Source: Chloroflexota bacterium (GTDB lineage Bacteria > Chloroflexota > UBA11872). Taken from it: 64,000 nucleotides of DNA. The notes below the pieces were generated by a model, which searched no databases, was not told the origin of the DNA, and saw nothing but the letters and a program-made list of their open reading frames with translations. Each line of letters opens with the position of its first letter. Position 1 is the first letter of the stretch. A program made the translations under genes and the position numbers. The stretch spans positions 62,001 through 126,000 of the forward strand of contig JAJEDE010000026.1 in assembly GCA_022821645.1 (NCBI GenBank). The letters run 5' to 3'. Shown one piece after another: positions 17,800 through 27,406 of this stretch.

Positions 17800-17830
17800 T
17801 TGACTGTGTCGCACCATGCGCTGCGATATT
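17800..17830 (+). promoter_or_regulatory. Candidate sigma-70-type promoter for gcvH
   Basis: TTGACT at 17800-17805 and GATATT at 17825-17830 are spaced 19 bases apart, 38 bases upstream of the gcvH ATG. This is a fair match to the housekeeping promoter pattern. The spacer is slightly long. No glycine riboswitch fits in the 84-base gap. Confidence 0.35.
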
Positions 17831-17868
17831 CTAGTTCTTAGCTCTGACTGCTAATCCCCGGTGAGTTC

Positions 17869-18255
17869 ATGTACCCGGACGACCTAGGCTACACGCGCGA
17901 ACATGAGTGGGTTCGCGACGAAGGCGATCACTTGCTTGTCGGCATTACGGCCTATGCGCAGGAAGAGCTTGGGGATGTCGTATACGTCGAACTGCCCACG
18001 CCGGGCGAGAGCTTCGCGGCCGGAGACGAATTCGGAACCGTCGAGTCGGTCAAGGCTGTTTCGCCGCTCTATGTCCCAATGTCAGGCGAAATCCTCGAGG
18101 TCAACGAGGAGCTTGAAGCGCAACCCGAACTGATTAACGAAGATCCATACGCGGCAGGCTGGATGATCCGGCTGGCGGCGAGCGATCCGAGCGAGCGTGA
18201 CACGTTGCTCGACGCTCCGGCCTATGAACAGCTAGTGAATGAGCTACGCGCCTAA
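17869..18255 (+). CDS. gcvH: Glycine cleavage system H protein
   Basis: GcvH carries the lipoyl arm that shuttles the aminomethyl group between the P, T and L proteins. The 128-residue product has Y-T-R-E-H-E-W-V, and the lipoylated lysine lies in the E-S-V-K-A-V-S motif (K62). It ends with the G-W-M-I-R-L segment of the family. It is the first gene of gcvH-gcvPA-gcvPB and overlaps gcvPA by 17 bases. A GGTGAG sequence ahead of the ATG serves as the ribosome-binding site. Confidence 0.97.
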   Translation: MYPDDLGYTREHEWVRDEGDHLLVGITAYAQEELGDVVYVELPTPGESFAAGDEFGTVESVKAVSPLYVPMSGEILEVNEELEAQPELINEDPYAAGWMIRLAASDPSERDTLLDAPAYEQLVNELRA

Positions 18256-19594
18256 CACCGACGCCGACCGGGCCGCGATGCTGCGGACGGTTGGTGTCGA
18301 ATCCATTGATGACCTTTTCGTAGACATTCCGGTCCAGCACCGCGACCCCGCGCTGGATCTGCCACCGGCACTTCCGGAAACCGATGTCATTCGCCATCTC
18401 TCCGAGCTTGGCGGGCGCAATGCCACGTCCAGCGACATTCCATCGTTTCTCGGGGCCGGCTTCTACCGCCACTTCGTGCCCGCACTGGTTGACCAGCAGT
18501 TACTGCGGTCGGAGTGGTACACGGCCTACACGCCGTACCAGCCGGAAATGGCCCAGGGCACGTTGCAGGCCATGTACGAGTTTCAGTCGCTGGTCTGCGA
18601 CCTCACTGGCATGGACGTGTCGAATGCCTCGCTGTACGACGGCGCGTCGGCCCTGGCAGAGGCCGTGCTCTTGTGCCGCGGCGTCACTCGTCGCCCGCGC
18701 GTCGTGGTAGCCGACACCGTTCATCCGGCCTATCGCGAGGTGGCCGAAACCTACGTAAGCGCCCTCGAAGTCGAGTTCAAGGTTGTATCGGCCGCCTGTC
18801 GAAACGGCGACCGCGTTCGCCCCGACCTTCAGCCGTTGGCGGAAGCCATCGACGATCAGACCAGTTGCGTCGTGGTCCAGCGCCCGGACTTCCTGGGCAT
18901 GGTGGCGGATCCGGATCCGGTCGTTCAGGCGGCTCGCCGCCACGGCGCGCGAGTCGTGGTTGTTGTTGGGGATCCCGTGTCGCTTGGTTTGCTGGTTCCG
19001 CCGGGTGATCTTGGCGCGGACATCGTGGTCGGCGAACTGCGCGCCTTGGCGGGTCCGCCAGCCTTCGGGGGGCCGGGCGCCGGCATGTTTGCCGTCAGGT
19101 CACCATTGATCCGCCGCGTTCCGGGTCGAATCGCTGGACGCACCGTGGACCTGGACGGAAAGAACGCCTTTGTCCTGACGCTGCAGACCCGCGAACAGCA
19201 CATCCGTCGCGAGCGCGCCACATCGAACATCACCACCAATCAGGCCCTGGTAACGCTCGGCGCCACAATCTCGTTGAGCGCGTTGGGCCGTCGTGGTCTG
19301 CGCGAGATTGCGGAGCAGTCGCTCAGCGCCGCCCATCGAACCGCCGACGCTCTGGCCGAAGCGGGGGCCTTAATTGCCACTGACGCCCCCTACTTCAACG
19401 AGTTCGCCGTGCACGCGCCTGAGGGCGCCGCGGCCCGGCTCGACCGTCTTCGCTGCGAGGGGGAAGTTCTGGCCGGCGTCGATCTCGCCTGTGTGTCTCC
19501 CGAGTTTGATGACCTGATTCTCGTCGCCGCGACGGAACTCACCACCGCCGGCGATGTGGAAGCGCTGGCCGCGGCCTGGGCAAAAGCCAAGTGA
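18239..19594 (+). CDS. gcvPA: Glycine dehydrogenase (decarboxylating) subunit 1
   Basis: This is the N-terminal half of the split P protein, which decarboxylates glycine with PLP. The 451-residue product shows the family start (E-S-I-D-D-L-F-V-D-I-P), F-L-G-A-G-F-Y-R-H-F-V-P-A, and Y-T-P-Y-Q-P-E-M-A-Q-G-T-L-Q. It also has the R-E-Q-H-I-R-R-E-R-A-T-S-N-I segment, where the split protein is highly conserved. It works only as a complex with gcvPB. The start overlaps gcvH and the stop overlaps the gcvPB GTG. Confidence 0.96.
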   Translation: MSYAPNTDADRAAMLRTVGVESIDDLFVDIPVQHRDPALDLPPALPETDVIRHLSELGGRNATSSDIPSFLGAGFYRHFVPALVDQQLLRSEWYTAYTPYQPEMAQGTLQAMYEFQSLVCDLTGMDVSNASLYDGASALAEAVLLCRGVTRRPRVVVADTVHPAYREVAETYVSALEVEFKVVSAACRNGDRVRPDLQPLAEAIDDQTSCVVVQRPDFLGMVADPDPVVQAARRHGARVVVVVGDPVSLGLLVPPGDLGADIVVGELRALAGPPAFGGPGAGMFAVRSPLIRRVPGRIAGRTVDLDGKNAFVLTLQTREQHIRRERATSNITTNQALVTLGATISLSALGRRGLREIAEQSLSAAHRTADALAEAGALIATDAPYFNEFAVHAPEGAAARLDRLRCEGEVLAGVDLACVSPEFDDLILVAATELTTAGDVEALAAAWAKAK

Positions 19595-21048
19595 ACGACG
19601 AACCCCTGATCTACGACCTCTCCAGTCCCGGGCGGCGAGGCGTGCGTCCTCCGCTGCCGCAGTTTGAGCCGGTCGACCCGACCACGGCGCTCCCGGCCTC
19701 CGAGCTTAGGTCCGACCTGCCGTTGCCCGAGGCCTCCGAGATAGACGTGATGCGCCACTTCCTGCGCCTCTCGCACAAGAACCACAGCGTGGACACGGCC
19801 ATGTATCCGCTTGGTTCCTGCACCATGAAATACAACCCCAAGGTCAACGAAGTCACGGCGCGCACGCCCGGCCTGGCCGATGTCCATCCAAATCAGGCGC
19901 CTGAGACTTGCCAGGGTGCCTTGGAATTAATCTTCGAACTCGAGGCATTGCTGGCCTCGATTACTGGCTTCCCGGCGGTTTCCACCCAGCCGGCCGCCGG
20001 CTCGCAGGGCGAACTCTGCGGCCTGCTCAGCATTCTGGCGTGGCATGAGTCGCGCGGAGAGACTCGCACCCAGGTCTTGGTGCCCGACTCGGCCCACGGC
20101 ACGAATCCCGCTACGGGAACGATGAGTGGGCTGGAAGTCATCAGCCTGCCGACAGCCGACGACGGCGGTATCGACCTGCGAAACCTCAAGGAGAGTCTTG
20201 GTCCGGGTGTGGCGGCAATCATGCTTACGCTCCCGAGCACCCTCGGCTTGTTCGAGCGCCGCATCGTGGAGGTCGTCGAGTTGGTCCACGCCGCCGGCGC
20301 GCAGGTCTACTGCGATGGCGCCAACATGAACGCCATGCTGGGCCGTGTGCGTCCGGCGGACCTTGGTATCGACGTGATGCACCTGAATTTACATAAGACG
20401 TTCAGCACGCCTCACGGCGGTGGAGGTCCGGGGGCAGGGGCTCTGGGCGTGCAGGCTCATCTGGAACCGTTCTTGCCCGAACCGCGCGTGGTGCGAAACG
20501 GCGACACCTTTGCGCTGGCGGGTTCGTCGGCCACCAGCATCGGGCGGGTGCATAGCCACCTCGGCAATTTCGGCAACCTGGTTCGCGCCTACACCTATAT
20601 CCGCTCGCTCGGAGCCGAAGGGCTGCGTGAGGCCGCTGACGATGCCGTCCTCAACGCCAACTATCTGCGTGCCTCACTATCCGACGACTACGACCTGCCC
20701 TACGACCGCATCTGCATGCACGAGGTCGTGCTGGCGGGGACGCGTCAGAGGCGCCAGGGCGTTCGTACGCTCGATATTGCCAAGCGGCTCATCGACTACG
20801 GCATCCATCCGCCGACGATTTACTTTCCAATCATTGTGGACGAGGCCCTGATGATCGAGCCGACCGAGACCGAGTCTCGCGAGTCGCTCGATTACTTCAT
20901 CGACGTCATGCGCCGCATCGCTCGCGAGGCCGAAACTGACCCCGATAAGCTCCACGATGCTCCGGTCAACGCGCCGGTTCGCCGACTCGACGAAGTCACC
21001 GCCAACCGCCGCCCGAATGTCCGGCGGGCCCCAGAAGGCGGCGACTAG
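19591..21048 (+). CDS. gcvPB: Glycine dehydrogenase (decarboxylating) subunit 2
   Basis: This is the PLP-binding half of the split P protein. The 485-residue product contains Y-P-L-G-S-C-T-M-K-Y-N-P-K near residue 72. The PLP lysine lies in M-H-L-N-L-H-K-T-F-S-T-P-H-G-G-G-G-P-G at about residue 268. It starts with GTG overlapping the gcvPA stop. The T protein (gcvT) and the L protein are not next to it, so the complete system must be assembled from other loci. Confidence 0.96.
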   Translation: MNDEPLIYDLSSPGRRGVRPPLPQFEPVDPTTALPASELRSDLPLPEASEIDVMRHFLRLSHKNHSVDTAMYPLGSCTMKYNPKVNEVTARTPGLADVHPNQAPETCQGALELIFELEALLASITGFPAVSTQPAAGSQGELCGLLSILAWHESRGETRTQVLVPDSAHGTNPATGTMSGLEVISLPTADDGGIDLRNLKESLGPGVAAIMLTLPSTLGLFERRIVEVVELVHAAGAQVYCDGANMNAMLGRVRPADLGIDVMHLNLHKTFSTPHGGGGPGAGALGVQAHLEPFLPEPRVVRNGDTFALAGSSATSIGRVHSHLGNFGNLVRAYTYIRSLGAEGLREAADDAVLNANYLRASLSDDYDLPYDRICMHEVVLAGTRQRRQGVRTLDIAKRLIDYGIHPPTIYFPIIVDEALMIEPTETESRESLDYFIDVMRRIAREAETDPDKLHDAPVNAPVRRLDEVTANRRPNVRRAPEGGD

Positions 21049-21144
21049 GCTTCGACGTTGTGCGTGCGTGCCCGTCCGGTCGTTCTCGCAAGCCTTGCGC
21101 CGGTCGTTGATCCGCTGGCCGACGCGTCGAAGAGCGTGCGGCGG

Positions 21145-22026
21145 CTAGCGCACGGCCTGCCAGACGCGCTGCAACTCGCGGTAGCCGATGATCTGGATGC
21201 CTTCGTCTGCTACGATTTGCGCGATCTCATCGGAAATTGCCGCATCAAAGTCCGACTGCCGGCCCTCCGGCGTGCCGGTGACACCCGGCACCCGTGGATC
21301 GGCCATCACCGCCCGCAACTCGTCGGTCGCGATGCCGGGATGCAACGCCCACTCGCTCAGACCTGCGGGTAGCTCCCGCAGTTTCGACGCCAGCACCTCC
21401 GCCTTCTCCTCCGCGGGGATCCGACCTGAATCCAGCACCCCATGCTCAGGCGCCGGCAATCCTTGCTCCAGTAGCTTCCGAACGAGATGCGGCGACCCCG
21501 CGCGCATGGCCAGCCCGTACTCGCGCGCCAGGCGGAACACCAGGTCGAAGATGTCGTCTCGAAACTCATGCGGACCGTAATGCGTGTCCAGGTGAGTCGG
21601 CTCTAGCCCTAGTGCCTTGACAGCCTCGATCTGAGCTCGAAATTCGGCCTCCAGTTCGCCGATATCCGCCGTTGTCAGCATGTGGTCGAACCGGTCGTCA
21701 CCAAAGAAGTATCCCTGCTCATCAATCAACGTCGGCACCTCTGCCGGCGGCGCCAGCGGTCCCCACCGGTAGTGCCGGTACTCGGAAACAATGGTCAAGT
21801 GCACGGCAAATGAAACGTCGGGATGCCGGCGCAGAAACTCGGCTGCATGCAAACACCACGGCGTCGACGCCATCAGTGAGCACGAACTCACCAACCCTTC
21901 GGTAATCGAGCGGATGGCGCCCAGGTTCTGTCCGTGGCACATGCCGAAGTCGTCCGCATTCACGATCAGTAAGCGGGAGTCGGCGGGGTACCCGAGCAAC
22001 ACGTTGGCTCGTGGAACGCCTGCCAT
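21145..22026 (-). CDS. YdjC/ChbG-family carbohydrate deacetylase
   Basis: YdjC-type enzymes remove acetyl groups from amino-sugar oligosaccharides using a metal. The 293-residue product carries the N-A-D-D-F-G metal-site motif at residues 23-28, F-A-V-H-L-T, and T-H-L-D-T-H-Y-G-P-H in the middle, all family hallmarks. There is no signal peptide, so it should be cytoplasmic. It is divergent from the IolD-like gene, and the shared 157-base gap should hold both promoters. The location next to sugar genes fits a role in glycan catabolism. Confidence 0.88.
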   Translation of the reverse strand: MAGVPRANVLLGYPADSRLLIVNADDFGMCHGQNLGAIRSITEGLVSSCSLMASTPWCLHAAEFLRRHPDVSFAVHLTIVSEYRHYRWGPLAPPAEVPTLIDEQGYFFGDDRFDHMLTTADIGELEAEFRAQIEAVKALGLEPTHLDTHYGPHEFRDDIFDLVFRLAREYGLAMRAGSPHLVRKLLEQGLPAPEHGVLDSGRIPAEEKAEVLASKLRELPAGLSEWALHPGIATDELRAVMADPRVPGVTGTPEGRQSDFDAAISDEIAQIVADEGIQIIGYRELQRVWQAVR

Positions 22027-22183
22027 TTCAGTCCTCCCGCATGCCGCTGTGGCTCGCCGTTACCGCGTCTGACCACCCCGGAATTGAGGCCATTTCTCGT
22101 ATGATTCCGGTCGAGTTCGCAGGTCGTGCGCGGCCGCGTTTGCGCTTGGCACCGCCGCCGAATCTAGCAGAGGGGAACTTCTG

Positions 22184-24037
22184 ATGAAGAAGACCATGGC
22201 GCAGGCGCTCGTTGAATTCCTCAAGGTCCAGCAAGTCGCTCGCGACGGCCGGCAACAGCCGTTTTTTGCCGGCTGTTTCGGCATCTTCGGCCACGGCAAC
22301 GTCGCCGGTGTTGGCGAGGCGCTACAGGAAAACCCCGACTTTCGCTACTACCAGGCCCGCAACGAGCAGTCGATGGTCCACAGCGCCATCGGCTACGCCA
22401 AGATGAAGAATCGCCTGGGCGCCCTCGCCTGCACCTCGTCCATCGGACCCGGCGCCACCAACATGGTCACCGGCGCAGCCACCGCCACGATCAACCGGCT
22501 CCCCGTTCTGCTGCTGCCCGGCGACATCTTCTCCAACCGCAAGGTCGCGCCCGTCTTGCAGCAACTGGAAGCCCCCTGGTCCCACGATGTCTCGGTCAAC
22601 GACTGCTTCCGTCCCGTGTCCACCTACTGGGACCGGATCAACCGGCCGGACCAGTTGGTGCCTGCGCTGATGGAGACGATGCGTGTCCTCACGTCACCCG
22701 CCTCCACCGGCGCGGTCACGCTCTGCCTCCCGCAGGACGTGCAGACCGAGGCCTACGACTACCCCGACCGCCTGTTCGAGGCCCGCGTCTGGGACATCCC
22801 CCGCGCGCGCCCCGACGCCGGCTTGCTGCAGCGGGCGGCCGCCTGGATTCGCGAAAGCCAGCGCCCGCTCATCATCGCCGGCGGCGGCGTGCTCTACAGC
22901 GAAGCGTCGGCCACACTCCAGGCCTTCGTCGAAGCCACCGGCATCCCGGTTTCCGAAACCAAAGCCGGAAAGGGCGCTTTGCCCCACGACCATCCCCAGG
23001 TGCTGGGCGCCGTCGGTTTCTCCGGCGGCACCGCCGCCAACCTCGTGGCACGGGACGCCGACCTGATCATTGGGATCGGCACCCGCTACACCGACTTCAC
23101 CACCGCTTCCAAGACACAATTCCAGAACCCGGATCTTCGCTTTATCAACATCAACGTCGCCGAACTGGACGCCTACAAGCACGCGGCGCTTCCGCTGCAG
23201 GGCGACGCCCGGGTCGTGCTCGAGGAACTGGCCGAGGCGACCGCCGGCTACCGCGTCCCGGCGTCATTCAGCCAGCAGGTCGACGCCTGGCGCGACGCCT
23301 GGATCGCCGAAACCGACCGCCAGCGGGCCGCCACCGACGCCATTCCACTGCGGCAAGGCCACGTCTTGGGCGTCGTCAACGACTTCACCCGGCCCGAAGA
23401 CGTCGTGGTTTGCGCCGCCGGCAGCCTGCCCGGCGACCTCCACAAACTGTGGCGCACCAGGCAGCCCGGCGGCTTTCACCTGGAGTACGGCTACTCCTGT
23501 ATGGGCTACGAGATCGCCGGCGGTATCGGCGCCAAGATGGCGGCGCCCGAGCGCGAGGTCTACGTCATGGTCGGCGATGGCTCCTACCTGATGATGGCCC
23601 AGGAGCTAGTCACCGCCCTCCAGGAGGGCATCAAGATCAACGTCGTCCTGCTCGACAACCACGGCTGGGGCAGCATCCGGGCACTCTCCACCGACGTCGG
23701 CGCCGATGGCTGGGGCACCCAGTACCGATATCGCAACGGATCGTCGGGCCAGCTGGACGGCGACACCATCCCCCTCGACTTGGCCGCCAACGCCGAAGGC
23801 CTCGGCATGAACGTCATCCGCGCCGACACCGCCGACGACCTCCAGGAGGCCCTGGAAGACGCGCGCGACTCGGACAGCTCAACGCTCATTGCCGTGGACG
23901 TCAGCGCCGATGACGGCGTGCCCACCTACGAGTCCTGGTGGGACGTTCCGGTATCGGAGGTTTCGACCATTGAGGGCGTCCAGGCCTCGCGTGAACGCTA
24001 TGCCGAAATGGTCAAGAACGAACGCCCGCTCATTTGA
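22184..24037 (+). CDS. iolD: IolD-like ThDP-dependent trihydroxycyclohexane-1,2-dione acylhydrolase
   Basis: IolD opens the ring of 3D-(3,5/4)-trihydroxycyclohexane-1,2-dione during myo-inositol breakdown. The 617-residue ThDP enzyme begins K-K-T-M-A-Q-A-L-V-E-F-L, then G-C-F-G-I-F-G-H-G-N-V-A-G-V-G-E-A-L, the distinctive IolD start. The ThDP-activating glutamate is in Y-Q-A-R-N-E-Q-S-M. The V-G-D-G-S-Y-L-M-M ThDP motif lies near residue 464, followed by L-L-D-N-H-G-W-G. It is followed by a TIM-barrel epimerase of IolE type, as in inositol loci. A related ring-opening role on another cyclitol is possible. Confidence 0.88.
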   Translation: MKKTMAQALVEFLKVQQVARDGRQQPFFAGCFGIFGHGNVAGVGEALQENPDFRYYQARNEQSMVHSAIGYAKMKNRLGALACTSSIGPGATNMVTGAATATINRLPVLLLPGDIFSNRKVAPVLQQLEAPWSHDVSVNDCFRPVSTYWDRINRPDQLVPALMETMRVLTSPASTGAVTLCLPQDVQTEAYDYPDRLFEARVWDIPRARPDAGLLQRAAAWIRESQRPLIIAGGGVLYSEASATLQAFVEATGIPVSETKAGKGALPHDHPQVLGAVGFSGGTAANLVARDADLIIGIGTRYTDFTTASKTQFQNPDLRFININVAELDAYKHAALPLQGDARVVLEELAEATAGYRVPASFSQQVDAWRDAWIAETDRQRAATDAIPLRQGHVLGVVNDFTRPEDVVVCAAGSLPGDLHKLWRTRQPGGFHLEYGYSCMGYEIAGGIGAKMAAPEREVYVMVGDGSYLMMAQELVTALQEGIKINVVLLDNHGWGSIRALSTDVGADGWGTQYRYRNGSSGQLDGDTIPLDLAANAEGLGMNVIRADTADDLQEALEDARDSDSSTLIAVDVSADDGVPTYESWWDVPVSEVSTIEGVQASRERYAEMVKNERPLI

Positions 24038-24112
24038 CCGACCATGCGCATGGTCTTCAATGACGCTGCATCGTCGCCATAACACCTCGCCGACGAACGG
24101 GAGAGATTCGCC

Positions 24113-25078
24113 ATGAAGCTCGGCCTTTACACCGACATCCTCAACGACAAGTCCTTCACCGAGGCGCTCGACTACGCCGCCGGCCTTGGCCTCGACGCCG
24201 TCGAAATCGGCACCGGCAACTTCTCAGCCGCGCCCCACTGTCAGCTCGACGAGTTGGTCCAAAGCCAGGCCGCGCGCGACGACTTCATGGACGCCATCAC
24301 CGATCGCGGTCTGGCGCTCTCCGCGCTCAATTGCTCCGGCAACCTGCTGGACCCGCATCCCAAACGCCGCGAGCGTTGCCAGCAGGTCTACTACGACACG
24401 ATCCGGGTGGCGAGCGATCTGGGGCTGGACATCGTCATCACCCAGAGCGGCTGTCCCGGCGCGCCCGACGGCGGAACCTACCCCAACTGGGTCACGGCCA
24501 CCTGGCCGGCCGAATACGTGGAATGCGGTCTCCGCCAGTGGGCCGAGGAGGTCACGCCGTTTTGGACCGAAGCCGGCCGCTTCGCCGCCGACCACGGAAT
24601 GAAGATCGCCATCGAAATGCACCACGGCATGGTCGCCTACAACCCCCGCTCACTCCTGCAACTCCGCGACATCGCCGGCGACCCGCTCGGAGCCAACCTC
24701 GACCCCAGCCACCTTTGGCCCCAGGGCATGGAACCCACCGTCGTGGTTCAGGGTCTCGCCGGCTGCATCTGGCACGTGCATGCCAAGGACACCGGCATCG
24801 ACCCCAACGAGGCCGCCCTCAATGGCTTGCTTGAGATCCGCCCCTGGGATCAATCATTCGAACGCTCCTGGGCCTTCCGCACCGTCGGCTACGGCCACGG
24901 CGAACTCTGGTGGCGTCAGTTCTTCAGCGCCCTCCGGAAAACCGGCTTCGACGGTGTTGTGAGCATGGAGCACGAGGACCGCTGGATGGGACGCTTGGAA
25001 GGTCTTGAAAAGAGCGTCGACTTCCTGAGGCCGCTACTCCTCCAGGACCAGGAGGACGTAATCGCCCCGCGCGCTTAA
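24113..25078 (+). CDS. Xylose-isomerase-like TIM-barrel sugar epimerase/dehydratase
   Basis: This 321-residue protein belongs to the AP-endonuclease-2/xylose-isomerase-like TIM-barrel family (IolE, IolH, IolI relatives). It begins K-L-G-L-Y-T-D-I-L-N-D and has L-G-L-D-A-V-E-I-G-T-G, with metal ligands probably in I-A-I-E-M-H-H-G (E), A-N-L-D-P-S-H-L (D, H), H-V-H-A-K-D (H) and S-M-E-H-E-D (E). The exact reaction cannot be assigned. Position right after iolD suggests an inositol- or cyclitol-related isomerase or dehydratase. It is convergent with a Gfo/Idh gene and shares TTAA at the stops. Confidence 0.85.
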   Translation: MKLGLYTDILNDKSFTEALDYAAGLGLDAVEIGTGNFSAAPHCQLDELVQSQAARDDFMDAITDRGLALSALNCSGNLLDPHPKRRERCQQVYYDTIRVASDLGLDIVITQSGCPGAPDGGTYPNWVTATWPAEYVECGLRQWAEEVTPFWTEAGRFAADHGMKIAIEMHHGMVAYNPRSLLQLRDIAGDPLGANLDPSHLWPQGMEPTVVVQGLAGCIWHVHAKDTGIDPNEAALNGLLEIRPWDQSFERSWAFRTVGYGHGELWWRQFFSALRKTGFDGVVSMEHEDRWMGRLEGLEKSVDFLRPLLLQDQEDVIAPRA

Positions 25079-26238
25079 CCCGCCTCGACCTCTGCGGCCA
25101 GCGCCGTAACACCCTCGCCGTACACCGGATCAGCTGAGTCCAGCGGCAGGGCAACCGGCTGACGACGCGCCGCCGAGGCATAGCACGCCAGCACCGTATC
25201 CACCGCTTGCGCCCCGTCCTCGCCGGTGCTCCGCGGCTGACGCCCCTCGGTTACCGCCTCAACCACGTCGCTGACCAGGTTCAGGTACGAGTTCTGCATG
25301 TTGTACCCGTCAAACGCCCAGGCCAGTCGCTCGTCCTCGCTCGCATGCGCCGAATCGGCATCGGCGATCACGCCCTCCACCTCCAGCGGTTGCGTCGTCA
25401 TCCCGTCGGAAGTAAATGCCGAGTGGAACCGGTCGAACGGCGTCGTGCCGTTATTCACATACCGAAGCCAAAGGCGTCCCTCGCTTCCGCCGACCCCAAT
25501 CCCGCCGGGCCCCAGGCCCCAGCCAAGGTTCAGGCTGGCGTACACGTCGCCAAGTCGCAGGTGACACATCGCCAGGTCGTCGACAGGCAGTGGCCCTTGA
25601 CCGGTTCGCCGAATCATCGCTGATACCTCGCTCACCGGCGCGCTCGCCAGCCAACTCATCACATAGAGCGGGTGCAGCATGTCCATCAGGATCCCGCCGC
25701 CCGCGCGTCCCAGGTCGCGCCGCCAGCCCGGCTGAAAGGTCGCCGCCCCTGGGTTGTCCGGCACGCACAGCAGGTTGGCGCTGACGGTCTGCACCTCCCC
25801 GATCGCGCCGCGGTCGATCGCCGCCTTCGCCGCCTCGAACTCCGGAAAGAACAGGTAGTTGTGCATCATGGCCAGCACCCGGTCGCCGCGCTCGGCCGCT
25901 TTCGCCATCTCCCAGGCGTCCTGTGGCACTGAGGCCAGCGGCTTCTCGGCCAGCACATGCTTGCCAGAGTCCAGCGCCGCCAACACCGGAGCCTTCCGTA
26001 GCCACGGCGGCGTGGCCACCACCACTAGGTCAAGATCCGGCAGCGCTACCAGGTGCTCCGCGTCGCCAAATCGGCGCTCGGCCGGAATGCCCTGTTCGTC
26101 GCCCACCCGCTCCAGGTTTGGCGCGGTAACGTCCGCGATCGCGCTCAACTCGATCTGCGGATGACTGGCCAGTCCCGGTGCATGAACGCCCCCGCCCATG
26201 CTCCCGCAGCCAACCAGGCCCGTGCGCAGCTTCGTCAT
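25075..26238 (-). CDS. Gfo/Idh/MocA-family NAD(P)-dependent oxidoreductase
   Basis: The 387-residue protein opens with the Rossmann fingerprint L-V-G-C-G-S-M-G-G-G-V-H-A. The core L-D-S-G-K-H-V-L-A-E-K-P-L-A is at about residue 92, with the catalytic-site E-K-P motif of the family. The second half is the alpha/beta substrate domain with W-R-R-D-L-G-R-A-G-G-G-I-L-M-D-M. Members include inositol and glucose-fructose dehydrogenases. Next to iolD and an epimerase, a cyclitol or sugar dehydrogenase role is likely but not proven. Confidence 0.88.
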   Translation of the reverse strand: MTKLRTGLVGCGSMGGGVHAPGLASHPQIELSAIADVTAPNLERVGDEQGIPAERRFGDAEHLVALPDLDLVVVATPPWLRKAPVLAALDSGKHVLAEKPLASVPQDAWEMAKAAERGDRVLAMMHNYLFFPEFEAAKAAIDRGAIGEVQTVSANLLCVPDNPGAATFQPGWRRDLGRAGGGILMDMLHPLYVMSWLASAPVSEVSAMIRRTGQGPLPVDDLAMCHLRLGDVYASLNLGWGLGPGGIGVGGSEGRLWLRYVNNGTTPFDRFHSAFTSDGMTTQPLEVEGVIADADSAHASEDERLAWAFDGYNMQNSYLNLVSDVVEAVTEGRQPRSTGEDGAQAVDTVLACYASAARRQPVALPLDSADPVYGEGVTALAAEVEAG

Positions 26239-26281
26239 CGCAAATGCCCTCTAGGCGAACCTCGCTGACACGCCCACGCTG

Positions 26282-27406
26282 CTATTCGATAGCCTCCTGG
26301 CTTTCCCCGTCGAACAGTCGGATTCGATCCGGCTTCGGGCGGATCCAGATGTTCTCACCGGGCTGACCGGCAAAGGTCGTTTCCGCGCGTGCTTTGACTC
26401 GCGTGTCCTCGTCCAGCAGCACGTCAACCAGCACTTCGCTGCCCATCGGCTCCACCGCGAATATCTCGGCCTTCGCGTACCCAGTTTCCTCCATGAACGA
26501 GAGTTCCATCGCCTCTGGACGTGCGCCCGCAATGGCGGGCCTGTCGACCCGGGGCCGACGCAACACGGCAGTGGCGGCGTCGCCGGCTACATCCCATGAA
26601 AAGCCATTCCCATTCACCCGAACCCAGCCGTTCGTGCTCGTCAACGTTCCCGAGACCAGACTCATCCCAGGGCTGCCCACAAAATGCCCAACGAACGCAT
26701 TGGCGGGCCGGTCGTAAATGTCCATCGGCGAACCCACCTGCAGGATCTTCGCGTCCCGCATGACCGTAATCCGGTCGGCCATCGCCAGCGCTTCCGCCTG
26801 GTCGTGGGTTACGTAGATGGCCGTCGTTCCCAACTGCCGCTGCAGATACTTCAACTCCCCGCGCATCTCCTGCCGCAACTCGGCGTCAAGATTTGAAAGC
26901 GGTTCGTCAAATAGGAACACGTTCGGTTCGCGAATGATCGCCCGCGCCAGGGCCACCCGTTGTCGCTGCCCCCCGCTGAGCTCCCGCGGCTTCCGATCCA
27001 TCAGTTCCGGGATCCGCAGCAATTCCGAAACTTCCTTCACGCGCTCGCCGATACGCGCCTTCGACGTTTTGCGGATCTTCAGCGGGTAGCCAATGTTGTC
27101 GGCCACCTTCATATGCGGATACAGCGCGTAGCTCTGGAACACCATCGCCACGTTTCGCGCTCGTGGCGGCACCTTGTTGACCACGGTATCGCCGATCTTG
27201 ATCGTCCCAGCCGTCGCCATCTCCAGGCCGGCGATCATCCGCAGCGACGTCGTCTTCCCACAGCCCGACGGCCCCAGCAGGACCATGAACTCGCCTTCCT
27301 GCACGTGCAGGTCCACTTCGTCCACCGCGATCACGCTGCCGAAGTGCTTCGAGACGTTCTCGAAGGTCACAGGCAGCGAAGGCATCCGAGTTGTTGAGTC
27401 GCTCAT
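26282..27406 (-). CDS. Sugar ABC transporter ATP-binding protein (MalK/UgpC type)
   Basis: This is the ATPase that drives the importer encoded just upstream on the same strand. The 374-residue protein has Walker A G-P-S-G-C-G-K-T-T at residues 45-53, and the signature L-S-G-G-Q-R-Q-R. Walker B is in F-L-F-D-E-P-L-S-N-L-D, and the switch histidine is in Y-V-T-H-D-Q-A-E-A. The C-terminal roughly 130 residues form the OB/TOBE regulatory region of the MalK class. Its start overlaps the stop of the adjacent permease gene (ATGA). Confidence 0.95.
   Translation of the reverse strand: MSDSTTRMPSLPVTFENVSKHFGSVIAVDEVDLHVQEGEFMVLLGPSGCGKTTSLRMIAGLEMATAGTIKIGDTVVNKVPPRARNVAMVFQSYALYPHMKVADNIGYPLKIRKTSKARIGERVKEVSELLRIPELMDRKPRELSGGQRQRVALARAIIREPNVFLFDEPLSNLDAELRQEMRGELKYLQRQLGTTAIYVTHDQAEALAMADRITVMRDAKILQVGSPMDIYDRPANAFVGHFVGSPGMSLVSGTLTSTNGWVRVNGNGFSWDVAGDAATAVLRRPRVDRPAIAGARPEAMELSFMEETGYAKAEIFAVEPMGSEVLVDVLLDEDTRVKARAETTFAGQPGENIWIRPKPDRIRLFDGESQEAIE

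Noticed and set aside
17785-17868. Glycine riboswitch upstream of gcvH
   Set aside because: The gap is too short and has no tandem aptamer features.
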